NCBI RefSeq assembly: GCF_018256155.1
Contig: NZ_JAERLY010000002.1
Span: forward strand, 372,001-436,000
DNA length: 64,000 bases
Reading direction: 5' to 3'
Source of the DNA: Gluconobacter sp. Dm-62
Lineage (GTDB): Bacteria > Pseudomonadota > Alphaproteobacteria > Acetobacterales > Acetobacteraceae
The notes under the pieces are model-generated. The model was given only the letters and a program-made list of their open reading frames with translations. It did no database searches and was not told the DNA's origin. Each line of letters opens with the position of its first letter. Within the stretch, counting starts at the first letter, position 1. Both the position numbers and the translations under genes were made by a program. This document shows positions 36,467 to 46,673 of this stretch, piece after piece.

Positions 36467-36906
36467 CGCATCTATAAGAGGAACAGCAATGCGGCATGGC
36501 AAGACAACAGAATGGCGAGTTCTGAATGTTTTTCACTGGAACCCGACATTCCGTTTCCCCCCCCTTGGCGGACATTACATGTTGCTTCTGGTGCGGGTTA
36601 AAAGATCAGAGATCCATTCAGATACAGCTCCTGAAGCCTTTGTCTTAGGACGCCAATGTTGTCATGGGAGCGTCGGCTGTGCGCATGTGAATTCTCCCCT
36701 GGGTTTCACAGGGGGGGGGAATTGAGGAGGAAGAATCCTCTACCTTCAGGTCTTTACGTCACCTCCCGGGATTTTCCTGAGCAACGAGTGGACAACCAGT
36801 CTGCCTGTCCGGTGCAAATTGGCATTGACTTGCGCAATCACATGAGAACAAAATAAGAACATATAGTCTTGAAATTCTGCCAGACAAGGGGCGGCGGACC
36901 TGTGCA
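36467..36906. other. Gene-free gap before the SOS mutasome
   Basis: No credible gene. It contains a motif copy GACATTCCGTTT plus a C8 run (36545-36565), a nine-G run at 36711-36719 next to CTCCCCTG that can fold back on it, and the LexA box at 36846-36860. The composition is uneven, suggestive of worn insertion debris. Confidence 0.5.
36846..36860. promoter_or_regulatory. LexA (SOS) box upstream of imuA
   Basis: GAAC-AAAATAA-GAAC, the exact alphaproteobacterial LexA site (GTTC-N7-GTTC on the other strand), 46 bases before the imuA start. imuA-imuB-dnaE2 is a known SOS cassette. Confidence 0.85.
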
Positions 36907-37701
36907 ATGAGTGCTTCTTCCAACACGAAACCAGCGCTGGAGACGTTGCGTGCGGCCATCAGCCGTCTGGAAGGTCATACAAACCGGCGTCGGTCTGTTC
37001 TGCCTTTTGGCGTGAAGGAGATCGACAGCCGTCTGCCAGGGGGAGGGCTCGCGCTGGGGGCTCTCCATGAAGTGGTCGGTGGCGGGAATGATGCGCTGCA
37101 TGGTGCGGCAGCCGGACAGTTCGTCGCCGGGATTGCGGCCCGCACACGCGGCAAGGTGTTGTGGATCGTCACTCGCCAGGATGTGTTTGGTCCCGCGCTC
37201 AAACAGGCCGGATTGTCTGGCCGAAGGGTCATCTATGTCGAGGCCGCCTCGGAAGCTGACGTTCTGTCATGTTTCGAGGAAGGGCTGCGGCATGGCGGTC
37301 TTGGGGCCGTGGTCGCAGACGTGGCGCGTCTGTCGATGACGGCGTCCCGTCGCCTGCAACTGGCGGCCGAAACATCCGGTGCGCTTGGCCTCGCGATCCG
37401 GCGCTGGCGCCGTCAGACCGAGGCTGCTGATTTTGGTCAGCCGACGGCGAGCGCCACGCGCTGGCGGGTGTCCGTATTACCCTCGGTTGGGTTGCCGGTG
37501 CCGGGAGTGGGCCGACCCCGCTGGTTGCTGGAACTGATCCGAGCCCGTGCGGGCGAATGTGCTGATTTTGAAGTGGAGGCCTGCGATGCCAAAGGGAGGC
37601 TCGCCTACAGTCGTTGTCTCGCGGGTGGTCTCGCTTTACCTGCCGCTCTGGCCAACAGACCGGATCAGGAAACGGCTGGGGCACGACGCGCCAGCGCCTG
37701 A
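36907..37701 (+). CDS. imuA: ImuA, SOS mutasome protein (RecA-like)
   Basis: A 264-residue RecA-fold protein without a full ATPase site: SVLPFGVKEIDSRLPGGGLALGALHEVVG marks the RecA-like core, with GKVLWIVTRQDVF following. ImuA works with ImuB and DnaE2 in damage-induced translesion synthesis and mutagenesis. The C-terminal 38 codons overlap the start of imuB in another frame. Preceded by a LexA box, so SOS controlled. Confidence 0.9.
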   Translation: MSASSNTKPALETLRAAISRLEGHTNRRRSVLPFGVKEIDSRLPGGGLALGALHEVVGGGNDALHGAAAGQFVAGIAARTRGKVLWIVTRQDVFGPALKQAGLSGRRVIYVEAASEADVLSCFEEGLRHGGLGAVVADVARLSMTASRRLQLAAETSGALGLAIRRWRRQTEAADFGQPTASATRWRVSVLPSVGLPVPGVGRPRWLLELIRARAGECADFEVEACDAKGRLAYSRCLAGGLALPAALANRPDQETAGARRASA

Positions 37702-39139
37702 TCTCCCTCTGGCGCTGGTAGGGCGGGAGGGGCGTCGTCGCGTTGTGCTGTCGGTTGATCTGGCGGCCCGCAGGCTGGGTCTGCGTCCTGGCACACCGGT
37801 CGCCAAGGCGCAGGCGCTCTATCCGGATCTGGTCCTCATGGATGCCGATCCCGAAGGCGACCGGCAGGGGCTGGAAAAGCTGGCCTTGTGGTTCCAGCAC
37901 CGGATTTCCCCTCTCGTCGCAACCGATCCGCCGGATGGTCTGGTTCTGAATACCACGGGAGCCGACCATCTTCATGGTGGTGAGTGCACCATGCTCACGG
38001 ACATGATCCATCGTCTGTCCAGTTCCGGCTTCAGAGCAAAAGTAGCCATAGCCGAAACGTGGGGCGCCGCTCACGCGCTCGCACGTTATGGCCAAGCGTC
38101 GCTGACTATCGTGCCGCAGGGGGACGTGGCTTCCGTCCTTTCTGACTTACCCATTGAAGCCCTGCGTCTGCCCCCCAGGAGTATCGAAGGGCTGATAGCG
38201 CTAGGGGTGTCGCGGATTGGCCCGCTCGCTGCGATGCCGCGGGCCCCGCTGACACTGCGCTTTGGCCCCGACATAGCCCGTAGACTGGATCAGGCCTTCG
38301 GTCGCGTGAATGAAGCCATCATCCCGATCCGGCCCGTTGACCCGGTGCAGGTGGTGCGAAACTTTGCCGAGCCGATCGCGGCGGCGGAGACAATCGCCCG
38401 CTCTATCGGCAAGCTGGTTCCTGTGCTGTGTAAAAAGCTGGACGAGCGCGGGCAGGGTGTACGGCGTCTTGATCTGCTATTGAACCGTGTCGACAGCCGT
38501 ACCGAAGCTGTTCGCGTGGCCACGGCGACGCCGGTGCGGGATATTAAACGTCTGACCCGGCTGCTGTGTGAGAAGATCGAGACCATCGATCCCGGTTTCG
38601 GCATTGAGCGTATGGTTCTGATTGCCACACTGGCCGAGCCGATGGACCGGCGCCAGACGGTCTCTTCCCTGATCGAAGAAGAAGAAAGCGATGTTTCCGA
38701 CCTGATCGACACGCTGGCCAATCGGGTTGGCACCCACGCGCTCTATCGGTTTGCCGCGGTGGAGAGCGATCTCCCCGAAAGGTCTTTCTGCCGTGTGTCG
38801 GCTCTCGCCCCGGAAGAGGGTAAAGACTGGCCTGATCACTGGCCACGTCCCACCCGGCTGCTGCCGCGTCCCGAACCGGTGCAGGCCATGGCAGAACTCC
38901 CCGACCAGCCGCCGTTGTTCTTCATCTGGCGTGGCGTACGGCGCAAGGTGAAATGCGCGGATGGCCCGGAACGGGTTTTCGGGGAGTGGTGGAAGGATGA
39001 CACCGAACTGACCATCGCCCGGGATTATTTCCGGGTGGAAGACACGAGCGGAGAGCGGTTCTGGCTCTACCGCGCGGGGGATGGTGAACATGGCGAGACC
39101 GGATCGCAGGCCTGGTTTCTGCATGGCATCTTTGGATGA
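37586..39139 (+). CDS. imuB: ImuB, catalytically silent Y-family polymerase
   Basis: About 517 residues in the Y-family fold: [19 protein letters not shown] at the N-terminus and the LDLAARRLG-like [20 protein letters not shown]. The acidic residues for catalysis are absent, as in known ImuB proteins (for instance [11 protein letters not shown] in place of the SxDE motif). It links DnaE2 to the beta clamp. The ATG at 37586 has GGAGG 7 bases upstream and overlaps imuA by 116 bases; a GTG at 37625 is an alternative. It overlaps dnaE2 by 4 bases. Confidence 0.88.
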   Translation: MPKGGSPTVVVSRVVSLYLPLWPTDRIRKRLGHDAPAPDLPLALVGREGRRRVVLSVDLAARRLGLRPGTPVAKAQALYPDLVLMDADPEGDRQGLEKLALWFQHRISPLVATDPPDGLVLNTTGADHLHGGECTMLTDMIHRLSSSGFRAKVAIAETWGAAHALARYGQASLTIVPQGDVASVLSDLPIEALRLPPRSIEGLIALGVSRIGPLAAMPRAPLTLRFGPDIARRLDQAFGRVNEAIIPIRPVDPVQVVRNFAEPIAAAETIARSIGKLVPVLCKKLDERGQGVRRLDLLLNRVDSRTEAVRVATATPVRDIKRLTRLLCEKIETIDPGFGIERMVLIATLAEPMDRRQTVSSLIEEEESDVSDLIDTLANRVGTHALYRFAAVESDLPERSFCRVSALAPEEGKDWPDHWPRPTRLLPRPEPVQAMAELPDQPPLFFIWRGVRRKVKCADGPERVFGEWWKDDTELTIARDYFRVEDTSGERFWLYRAGDGEHGETGSQAWFLHGIFG

Positions 39140-42100
39140 CGTCCCCGGCACCGCCTTATGCCGAGTTGCAGGTCACGACGTATTTCTCGTTCCTGCGCGG
39201 AGCCTCGTCGCCCATCGAGCTGTTTGAGGAGGCGAAAGCCCTTGGAATCGAGGCGCTCGGGATCTGTGATCGCAATTCTCTGGCTGGCATGGTGCAGGCC
39301 CATGTTGCAGCGAAAGTGGCCGGAATTCGGCTGGTTGTCGGCTGTCGCCTCGACTTTACCGATTTCCCGCCTGTGTTGGCCTATCCGACCGACCGCGCTG
39401 CTTATGGACGGTTGTGCCGCCTGCTGACCATCGGCAAGGCCCGCGCCGGGAAGGGTAAGTGCCATCTGGTCTGGGAGGATCTGGTTCACTGGGGTGAGGG
39501 GCTGCTTGTCATCCTGATTCCAGACGTGGCTGATGACGCATGCGCTCTGCATCTGCGCAAACTGAAAGACATCTTTACCGATCGCGCCTTTATGGCGCTG
39601 ACGCTGCTCCGACGTCCCAATGACCAGATGCGGATTTATGAACTGGCGAACCTGGCGCATCAGGCAAAAGTGCCGACGGTCGTAACCAATGACGTGCTGT
39701 TTCATACCTACGACCGGCGCATTCTGCAGGATGTCGTCACCTGTATCCGGCACAACACCACCATCGACGACGCCGGATTTGCCCGCGAACGCCATGCGGA
39801 CCGCTACCTGAAACCGCCTGAAGAAATGGCCCGGCTGTTCAGCCGGTATCCGGAAGCCGTTGCGCGATCCGTGACTATCATGAAACGCTGCAGGTTCAGC
39901 CTTGATGATCTGGCCTACCAGTATCCGGATGAAGTTTCTGTTCCGGGCCAGACGCCGCAGCAGGCCCTTGAAGCTCTGACCTGGAAAGGAGCGGACAGTT
40001 TCTATCCCGAGGGGATCCCTGACGAGGTTCGCAGGAGCCTTCATCATGAACTCGCCCTGATCGCACGCATGGATTATGCACCCTACTTTCTGACGGTGCA
40101 CAGCATCGTCCGTTACGCCCGGTCACAGGGTATTCTGTGTCAGGGGCGGGGTTCGGCCGCCAATAGTGCTGTTTGCTACGTGCTGGGTGTCACGGCCATC
40201 GATCCGGCCCGGAACAACCTGTTGTTCGAGCGCTTCATCAGCGAGGAGAGGCGCGAGCCACCGGATATCGACGTGGACTTCGAACATGCGCGCCGGGAAG
40301 AGGTGCTCCAGTGGGTCTACAGTCACTATGGCCGGGACCGCGCAGCCCTGACGGCTGTCGTAACGCGTTATCGCGCCAAGGGTGCGTTAAGGGATGTCGG
40401 CAAGGTCATGGGGCTTCCCGAAGATCTGATCCGCACGCTCTCCGGGCAGATCTGGGGTTGGGGGCGAAAGCTGGAAACAGACACGCTGACGGACACCGGC
40501 ATCGATCTCTCCGACCGCCGCGTCCGTCTGACCCTGGATCTGGCCCGCTGCCTGATGGGCGTGCCACGCCATCTTTCCCAGCATCCCGGCGGCTTCGTGC
40601 TGACCCATGACCGGCTGGATGAACTGGTCCCGGTGGAGCCCGCGGCCATGGAGAACCGGCAGATCATCGAGTGGGACAAGGATGATATCGACGTCCTGAA
40701 ATTCATGAAGGTCGACTGTCTGGCGCTGGGGATGCTGACCTGCATGAAGAAAGGGCTCGACCTTCTGGCCGAACACAAAGGCCAGCATTTTACGCTGGCG
40801 ACCATTCCGGCTGAGGATCCGCGCACATATGGAATGATCCGCAAGGCCGATACGATCGGGGTGTTTCAGATCGAGAGCCGGGCGCAGATGTCCATGCTGC
40901 CGCGCCTCAAGCCTCGCGTTTTCTATGATCTGGTCATTGAAGTTGCGATCGTGCGGCCTGGGCCCATTCAGGGGGATATGGTCCATCCTTACCTGAGACG
41001 GCGCGAGGGACTTGAGCCGGAAGAGTATCCGACACCTGAACTGGAGAAGGTGCTGAAAAAGACCCTTGGCATCCCGCTGTTTCAAGAGCAGGCGATGCAG
41101 GTCGCGATGGTCTGCGCAGGATTTTCGGCCAGCGAGGCGGATCAGTTACGGCGTGCCATGGCGACGTTCAAGAATACGGGCACTGTCTCCCAGTTTCAGA
41201 CCCGGCTGGTCGAAGGCATGAAGCGCAAAGGTTACCCGGAAGAATTTGCCGAACGGATTTACCAGCAGCTTGAGGGCTTTGGGTCGTACGGTTTCCCGGA
41301 GAGCCACGCGGCAAGTTTCGCAATCCTTGCCTATTCCTCGTCCTGGATGAAATGCAGGCATCCCGATGTGTTTCTGGCGTCCCTGCTCAATTCCCAGCCG
41401 ATGGGGTTTTATGCACCGGCCCAGCTTGTACGGGACGCGCGCGCGCATGGCGTTGAGATCAGGCCAATCTGCGTCAACGCGTCACGATGGGACAGTACGC
41501 TCGAGGGGCCGGAGACAGGAGAGGGCAGATTTGCGGTCCGGCTGGGCATGCGCCTGGTGAAGGGACTTGCCAATGATGAGGCCGCACGGATCGTTATCGC
41601 GCGGGGTGCAAAACCGTTCACATCGGTAGACGATCTGTGGCGTCGGGCAGGAGTGAAAGCAGCCTCGTTGACGCATCTTGCCGAGGCGGACGCCTTCCGG
41701 CCGGCTTTCAGTCTCGCACGACGTGAAGCGCTTTGGGCTATCAAAGCTCTGCGTGACGAGCCCTTGCCACTGTTTGCTGCGGCAATTGTGGAACGCGAGG
41801 CAGAGGAACCCGATGTGCTGCTTCGCCCCATGCAGGACGGGGCCGAAGTGACACGCGATTACAACCGGACCGGCCTGACCCTGCGGGACCATCCACTGGC
41901 CTTCCTGCGCAGCGATTTGTCCGAACAGGGCATTGTGTCCTGCCGACAGGCGCTGGACGCAAAGGACGGACGCCGACTGACGGCAGCAGGGCTTGTGCTG
42001 GTGCGTCAGCGTCCGGGCTCGGCCGAAGGTGTGGTGTTCCTCACTCTGGAAGATGAGACCGCCGCGCTGAATGTCATTGTCTGGCCGGATATGTTCGAGA

Positions 42101-42312
42101 AATACCGACGCGTCGTGCTGTCCAGCCAGATGTTGGGCGTAAAGGGTCGTCTTCAGAAGGAAGGCGAGGTCGTGCATCTCGTCGCCCGCGAGATCATCGA
42201 TTTCTCTGCGCTTTTGGCTGATGTCGGGAACCGTTCTCTGCACAGCGTTGGCAGAGAACGGCAGGAAACACAGTCCGAGAAGATCGTCGTGGCATCACGA
42301 AATTTCCACTGA
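39136..42312 (+). CDS. dnaE2: Error-prone DNA polymerase III alpha subunit DnaE2
   Basis: A 1058-residue C-family polymerase. Order: PHP domain ([26 protein letters not shown]), palm with catalytic [24 protein letters not shown] nucleotide site, thumb/fingers ([26 protein letters not shown]), then HhH and a C-terminal OB domain ([11 protein letters not shown]). Performs translesion synthesis in the mutasome with ImuA and ImuB. It ends the operon. Confidence 0.96.
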   Translation: MTSPAPPYAELQVTTYFSFLRGASSPIELFEEAKALGIEALGICDRNSLAGMVQAHVAAKVAGIRLVVGCRLDFTDFPPVLAYPTDRAAYGRLCRLLTIGKARAGKGKCHLVWEDLVHWGEGLLVILIPDVADDACALHLRKLKDIFTDRAFMALTLLRRPNDQMRIYELANLAHQAKVPTVVTNDVLFHTYDRRILQDVVTCIRHNTTIDDAGFARERHADRYLKPPEEMARLFSRYPEAVARSVTIMKRCRFSLDDLAYQYPDEVSVPGQTPQQALEALTWKGADSFYPEGIPDEVRRSLHHELALIARMDYAPYFLTVHSIVRYARSQGILCQGRGSAANSAVCYVLGVTAIDPARNNLLFERFISEERREPPDIDVDFEHARREEVLQWVYSHYGRDRAALTAVVTRYRAKGALRDVGKVMGLPEDLIRTLSGQIWGWGRKLETDTLTDTGIDLSDRRVRLTLDLARCLMGVPRHLSQHPGGFVLTHDRLDELVPVEPAAMENRQIIEWDKDDIDVLKFMKVDCLALGMLTCMKKGLDLLAEHKGQHFTLATIPAEDPRTYGMIRKADTIGVFQIESRAQMSMLPRLKPRVFYDLVIEVAIVRPGPIQGDMVHPYLRRREGLEPEEYPTPELEKVLKKTLGIPLFQEQAMQVAMVCAGFSASEADQLRRAMATFKNTGTVSQFQTRLVEGMKRKGYPEEFAERIYQQLEGFGSYGFPESHAASFAILAYSSSWMKCRHPDVFLASLLNSQPMGFYAPAQLVRDARAHGVEIRPICVNASRWDSTLEGPETGEGRFAVRLGMRLVKGLANDEAARIVIARGAKPFTSVDDLWRRAGVKAASLTHLAEADAFRPAFSLARREALWAIKALRDEPLPLFAAAIVEREAEEPDVLLRPMQDGAEVTRDYNRTGLTLRDHPLAFLRSDLSEQGIVSCRQALDAKDGRRLTAAGLVLVRQRPGSAEGVVFLTLEDETAALNVIVWPDMFEKYRRVVLSSQMLGVKGRLQKEGEVVHLVAREIIDFSALLADVGNRSLHSVGRERQETQSEKIVVASRNFH

Positions 42313-42570
42313 TCTGTGTAATGATGGTCTAATCTCCGGGTGACCTGATCAATGGGTCGCGTTAGAAATGAATGTCGCATGTTGCCAAGCTAAGGAAATA
42401 GATGCTCTCTACGCGCTATATGACAGCTGATGTTGCATTTATTCTTCTGGTTACCGTGGCCATCAGCACTACCGAGGGGTCCGAAAAACGGCCCCTACTG
42501 ACAAGCTGAGAGTGCAGGGTGGCGATAAGCAAAAACCTGGAATGGATGCCTTCAAAATGGGGGCTGATCT

Positions 42571-44208
42571 TCATGGGCTCATCTGAATGGCGGCTTCAAC
42601 TCGAAGGTGAAGCATTCGTCCATACGTCTTTGTAGCCATTCTGCTCTGTTGCATCGCTCTCGCAATGGCCCCGGTCCTGTATGCCTGCCGAAGTGCGTAA
42701 ATAGACCGAAATTCGATATAATCGAGGTATTTGAAAAAAGCTGAGGGAGAAATCAAAGTCTCTCTGATCTGGCGTAGATCCTCGAATTTCATTCGTGCCA
42801 GGGCAATCGCGTCCTCTAACTTCGCCTTATTCTCCTGAACCCCCGCAATTCCTAACTCGTGCTTCAGCACTTTCCGGCTGCGGGCCTTAGTTCTGGCTTT
42901 CGCGCGCCGTGACGCGTCTTCATAAGCCAGTTCCGATGCCCGATATGCCCAGGTAACCGTAGCGTTGGTCCAGCTTGAGAGCGGTGTTCGCGGCATTTCC
43001 GGCTGCGCACCCCGCCGGTTTTGCCTGGTGAGGTGCGATTCATAATACAGGCAATCCGTCATCTCGGCCTCGCGGCAAAAAGTCTGAGCAGGATTATAAA
43101 GATTCTTATCTTTTTTAAGACGACTACCAGAGGGGGGAAGCGTCTTACCGGTCGAGGCTGTCGTCGCCCTTGACAAAAGCCGCAAGTATTTCCGCGCGGT
43201 ACTCTCGCACATCCCGGCTTTTTCGGACACCGCTTTCGCTGTGAGCTTTACACTCGCTGGCCACGTGCGGACGGTGTCGAGGACCCGTTTGCGAAATTGT
43301 TCAGAGACGCGTCGTGCACTTTCAGGGCCTGCTGCGGCCTGTCGGTCCCGGCCCGGGATGCTGTCGCGAGCAGCCTTCTCGGCCTGAAGTGTTCGATATG
43401 CATGAATACGCTCGCACATCTGCCGGACATTCGCGCGCTTTAAGGGAGACGTAAAACGTCTGTTTTCCTGATAAGCAAAGCGTACAATAGTCTTATACGA
43501 CGCGACTTTCCGAAACCGGAAACGCACGATATTAAAGAGCAGCTTGTTTCTCCTAGGAATCGATAACCCCTCGTCGAGACGTTCATTAAGGATGGGCTGC
43601 TCTGCGAGAAGCTTCGATAATGCACAATTGAGAAAGTGCAGATCGACCGGTGCGGTTCCGGAAGTGGTCTCAACATGTGTCCCCCAAGGCGTAGGGATGA
43701 GTGTTTCAGGGGGCTGCGGTATGGCTCCCAGGAATTTTCCTATCAGACTCTCCGCGAGATCCGCATAACACTGCGGCGCACTTCTGGCCCGTTTTCCTAG
43801 GATGACTGGATCCTCAAGCCACAGGACTGCAAAAACCTTTTCGGTCACGCCATCTCTGATGATCCAGGGGCGGATAGAGGTCGGGAGCAGGTCAAAGCGC
43901 GTCTCCCAGCCCGGTTTGAGCAGCCAGGTCAGAACATTACGTGCTTGCCGTGTATTCGCACACAGGTAGTTCTGATGAACTGCGTCTGGCAGCGGAACGC
44001 GCCTAACCTGCTCGTTTAAGGCGCTACATGTCTCCGTCCAGCGCGGAAAGCGAGGCAACAGCGTTTGAGCGATGGTGCGTTGAGCCAGTTCAAAATTTCC
44101 AGCTTCTGAAAGAGCGGCCTGCAGAATGTGAGGCGTCTCCACGTGCCAATGCGGGAGGCCGTCCAAAGGATTAGGATTGGCACTGCTTATAGCTTTGGAG
44201 ACGCTCAT
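42571..44208 (-). CDS. ColE2-type replicase-like protein of an integrated element
   Basis: A 545-residue protein. The middle (VFAVLWLEDPVILGKRARSAP, then IPTPWGTHVET) follows the pattern of ColE2-family replicases. The segment SIPRRNKLLFNIVRFRF with ANVRQMCERIHA resembles the PriCT-1 primase helix domain. An HTH-like stretch (LTAKAVSEKAGMCESTARKYL, about 330-350) and a basic C-terminus follow. I judge this family by pattern only. It sits between dnaE2 and an excisionase-like gene, and ends at 42571. The 258 bases to dnaE2 show no gene. Confidence 0.5.
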   Translation of the reverse strand: MSVSKAISSANPNPLDGLPHWHVETPHILQAALSEAGNFELAQRTIAQTLLPRFPRWTETCSALNEQVRRVPLPDAVHQNYLCANTRQARNVLTWLLKPGWETRFDLLPTSIRPWIIRDGVTEKVFAVLWLEDPVILGKRARSAPQCYADLAESLIGKFLGAIPQPPETLIPTPWGTHVETTSGTAPVDLHFLNCALSKLLAEQPILNERLDEGLSIPRRNKLLFNIVRFRFRKVASYKTIVRFAYQENRRFTSPLKRANVRQMCERIHAYRTLQAEKAARDSIPGRDRQAAAGPESARRVSEQFRKRVLDTVRTWPASVKLTAKAVSEKAGMCESTARKYLRLLSRATTASTGKTLPPSGSRLKKDKNLYNPAQTFCREAEMTDCLYYESHLTRQNRRGAQPEMPRTPLSSWTNATVTWAYRASELAYEDASRRAKARTKARSRKVLKHELGIAGVQENKAKLEDAIALARMKFEDLRQIRETLISPSAFFKYLDYIEFRSIYALRQAYRTGAIARAMQQSRMATKTYGRMLHLRVEAAIQMSP

Positions 44209-44246
44209 GATTGAAGCTCACTCTTTCCGGGACAACGAGGACTTTT

Positions 44247-44645
44247 TCAGGAAAACAAAAGACTGATCATGCATCCGGCAATAGCCAGGGCGAGCAGAAG
44301 ACTGGCCTTTGCATAAAAGGAGACCGGCATGAGGACGATCTGGCCTGTGGAGCGGGGCCGACCTCTCTTGCGCTTTACCAAAACGGCGTTTTGATCAGAG
44401 CCTGCAGAAACACCTTTACCGTGGCCCGGGTCTGAAACGCGGTCGTCGTATTGAACGCGCGAGGCAAGAAATGCATCAAGGTCTTGCTTGCGAAAGCGCA
44501 GTCGTCTGCCGAGTGCAATAAAGACGGCAGGTCCCTGACCGCGCGATCGCATCGTCCGGAAACCATCATACGATATCCGGAGGTATTCTGCGGCCTCCTT
44601 CGAAGTCATGACCGCAAGGGAGGTGTCGTAATCTGGTCTGTCCAC
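44247..44645 (-). CDS. HTH_17 (AlpA/excisionase-like) protein with AT-hook and C-terminal TM helix
   Basis: A 132-residue protein. Residues 13-64 form an HTH_17 domain (TSKEAAEYLRISYDGFRTM, RLRFRKQDLDAFLAS) as in AlpA/Xis. Residues about 90-101 hold KRKRGRPRSTG, an AT-hook-like GRP motif, and the C-terminus is one hydrophobic helix (YAKASLLLALAIAGCMISLLF). A membrane-tail on an excisionase-like protein is unusual; a similar layout recurs at 53902-54387. It lies 38 bases upstream of the replicase-like gene. Confidence 0.65.
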   Translation of the reverse strand: MDRPDYDTSLAVMTSKEAAEYLRISYDGFRTMRSRGQGPAVFIALGRRLRFRKQDLDAFLASRVQYDDRVSDPGHGKGVSAGSDQNAVLVKRKRGRPRSTGQIVLMPVSFYAKASLLLALAIAGCMISLLFS

Positions 44646-44868
44646 GTCCGTGTCTCACTGCTGGTCTGTATATTCCTCAAAGTAAGAAGACGTGTTTATA
44701 AATCAAACAGGAAAACGACCTCGAGAAATTTGAGGTCGTCACGAAATCTATTTCCGAAAAGCATTTCCTGTTTCTGGCTAGAGAGATTTTCCGCACATGG
44801 ATAAATATGACAAATCATGTCAAGCGGAGAGATGTCCTGTGTTCGTATGCATGTTTGGCGTGTCGCAT

Positions 44869-46053
44869 CTATTTGATAGCGCTTTCTTCCCGATCGTAGA
44901 TGTATCCAAGCAGACGAGCGCGCTCTTCTGCGTCCTCAGCAAGGGTTGTCAGTACGGGCTGGTAGTAGCGATCCAGGCTTTTGAGATCGCGATGCCCGGT
45001 GACCCTGCACAGATCCAGGGGATTGGGGAAAAATCTGGCAAGACGGCTAGTGGCTTCATGCCGGAGGTCGTGAAACGTCAGATCGTCAAGCCCTGCTTTT
45101 TTAACACGACGACCGTATCGCACTGAAAAAGCGCGTTCATCGCCGATCTGGAAGATCAGGTCATCCGGATCAGGTGAAGCAGAAAGCGTGTTCAGCTTGT
45201 CGTAGAGCAGTGCTCGCGCCCCGGGCATCAGCGGGCGCAGTTCCGGGCCCTTTTCCTCGGCAAGATGCAGGGTCTTTGTGTGTCGGAGCGAAATTGTTCG
45301 TGCCATAAGATTAACATCGCGCCAGCGGAGGGACGCGGCTTCGCCTAATCGGGTGGCCTGCTCAATGGCCCATCTCACAAACCAGACGTCGTCTGGATGG
45401 CTTTCGGACGTCACTGCGGCAAGCAGGCGGTCATATTCGCTGGATTCTGTCGTGTTGGGAGCAGTAGGGGGCGTTGGGCCCTCCGGGGCGTCTTCCTGCA
45501 GTCGTCGATTGCGCTTGCGATCGGCGCCTGTCGGCCGCTTGATCATGCGGCCTGAAGCCGGATTCAGCGAGAGCGGGACATCCCATTCGCTCATGGCATG
45601 ATTGAGGATGGAGGCTAGGAGATTGAGCCGCTTGACGACTGTCGCAGCAGCCAGATCCTTGCCCTGACGGTCGCGAAAGCCTCGAACTGCTGGAACTGTC
45701 AGGCGAGAGAGCTTCAGGTCTGCGATGGTATCGCGAAGCAGTGCCGGGATATGGCCTGTCCGGTCAGCGTCGCGGTGAGCCATGCATTCGTCACGGTAGC
45801 GCTCGATCAGGGCTCGGAGCATGAGGCCGTCCAAGGCCCGGACGTCGATATGACGCCCTTCGCGCACTTTGACCGAGGTTTCCTCGAGCCACGCACGGGC
45901 AAGACGGGCGGTGTCAAATGTTCTGATGATCCGCTGGCCGTTGACCAGCTTGCGGGCCCTGTATTGCCTGGGCCCTCGGCAACTCACGCCATCAGGCAGG
46001 GGCCGTCCTGTTGCAGGATCTTTGGCATTCTCGGCGGACTTTATACGGGCCAT
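44869..46053 (-). CDS. Tyrosine recombinase (integrase) of the tRNA-Glu element
   Basis: About 394 residues. N-terminal SAM-like arm and core-binding region (LIERYRDECMAHRDADRTGH), then the catalytic domain with ATRLGEAASLRW (Arg), FHDLRHEATS (HxxR), TGHRDLKSLDRYY (His and Tyr nucleophile). I start at the ATG at 46053, which has GGAG upstream, rather than 46086. It points away from tRNA-Glu with its start toward the tRNA 3' end, as usual for an integrase at an att site. It appears intact. Confidence 0.92.
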   Translation of the reverse strand: MARIKSAENAKDPATGRPLPDGVSCRGPRQYRARKLVNGQRIIRTFDTARLARAWLEETSVKVREGRHIDVRALDGLMLRALIERYRDECMAHRDADRTGHIPALLRDTIADLKLSRLTVPAVRGFRDRQGKDLAAATVVKRLNLLASILNHAMSEWDVPLSLNPASGRMIKRPTGADRKRNRRLQEDAPEGPTPPTAPNTTESSEYDRLLAAVTSESHPDDVWFVRWAIEQATRLGEAASLRWRDVNLMARTISLRHTKTLHLAEEKGPELRPLMPGARALLYDKLNTLSASPDPDDLIFQIGDERAFSVRYGRRVKKAGLDDLTFHDLRHEATSRLARFFPNPLDLCRVTGHRDLKSLDRYYQPVLTTLAEDAEERARLLGYIYDREESAIK

Positions 46054-46166
46054 GAGACGAACTCCGAAATGAGACGGAATCGTCATTGGTCCAAAATCGC
46101 TACTTAATTTTTGTAATGGAGGGCCTAGTTTGGCGGTAAGTGCTTGATAGCATTGCCAAATAAATT

Positions 46167-46242
46167 TGGTGTCCCATAGGGGATTCGAACCCCTGTTGCC
46201 GCCGTGAGAGGGCAGTGTCCTAGGCCTCTAGACGAATGGGAC
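46167..46242 (-). tRNA. tRNA-Glu (CTC anticodon)
   Basis: A 76-base cloverleaf with encoded CCA at 46169-46167. Acceptor GTCCCAT pairs with ATGGGAC, the anticodon loop CTCTCAC carries CTC and the T-arm GGTTCGAATC is standard. It decodes GAG. It faces the integrase gene with its 3' end and is the probable attachment site. Confidence 0.95.
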
Positions 46243-46290
46243 GAGGCGAAGGGCTTAATAGGGGGCCCTTCAGGTCTTGTCAAGTGTTAT

Positions 46291-46659
46291 TTAGGAATTT
46301 TTCTGCGTCAGGAGAGGGCCGAGGCTCTTTCCGCCGAACATATGGACGTGGAAGTGGGGGACTTCCTGCCCGGAATTCGGGCCGGAATTGCTGATGAGGC
46401 GGAAGCCTTCGTGGGTCAGGCCCTGCTCTTCGGCGATTTTCGAGACGGCGCGCCAGAAGCCCGTGATTTCTCCAGGGGAGGCTGTTGCGCCGAAATCGGC
46501 GATGGAGACGTATGGGCCCTTGGGAATGACCAGAACGTGGATCGGGGCCTGAGGGGCGATGTCGTGGAAGGCAAGGGCGAAGTCGTCTTCATAGACCGTG
46601 CGTGCTGGAATTTCCTTGCGCAGGATGCGGGCGAAGATGTTGCCGGGATCGTAGGTCAT
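46291..46659 (-). CDS. HIT-family nucleotide hydrolase (HinT-like)
   Basis: A 122-residue histidine-triad protein: NIFARILRKEIPA at the N-terminus, the triad HFHVHMF near the C-terminus. It hydrolyses nucleoside phosphoramidates or similar. The ATG at 46659 gives the standard N-terminus; longer readings run into hisE. Last gene of the his operon, 14 bases after hisE, so it is co-transcribed. Confidence 0.92.
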   Translation of the reverse strand: MTYDPGNIFARILRKEIPARTVYEDDFALAFHDIAPQAPIHVLVIPKGPYVSIADFGATASPGEITGFWRAVSKIAEEQGLTHEGFRLISNSGPNSGQEVPHFHVHMFGGKSLGPLLTQKNS

Positions 46660-46673
46660 GGTCTGCTTCCTGT

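Larger units (their letters stand above)
42313..46169. mobile_element. Small integrative element at tRNA-Glu (right end at the tRNA; left end approximate)
   Basis: Integrase, HTH protein and replicase-like protein all run on the minus strand between dnaE2 and tRNA-Glu. The right end lies at the tRNA 3' end (46167). I could not find a repeated piece of the tRNA 3' end to mark the left end, so 42313 is only an outer limit. No cargo genes. It could be a satellite phage or a plasmid-like island. Confidence 0.5.

Noticed and set aside
33712-36565. A CRISPR array from the repeated motifs
   Set aside because: The repeats are few, kilobases apart, unequally spaced and palindromic around variable loops; no cas gene is in the window.
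41482-42243. Antisense open frames inside dnaE2, imuB and hpnB
   Set aside because: They are shadows caused by high GC third positions and show no domain signatures.
42571-46169. A direct repeat of the tRNA-Glu 3' end marking the left boundary of the element
   Set aside because: I looked for the tRNA 3' sequence in the gap before 42571 and found no copy, so the left end is left open.
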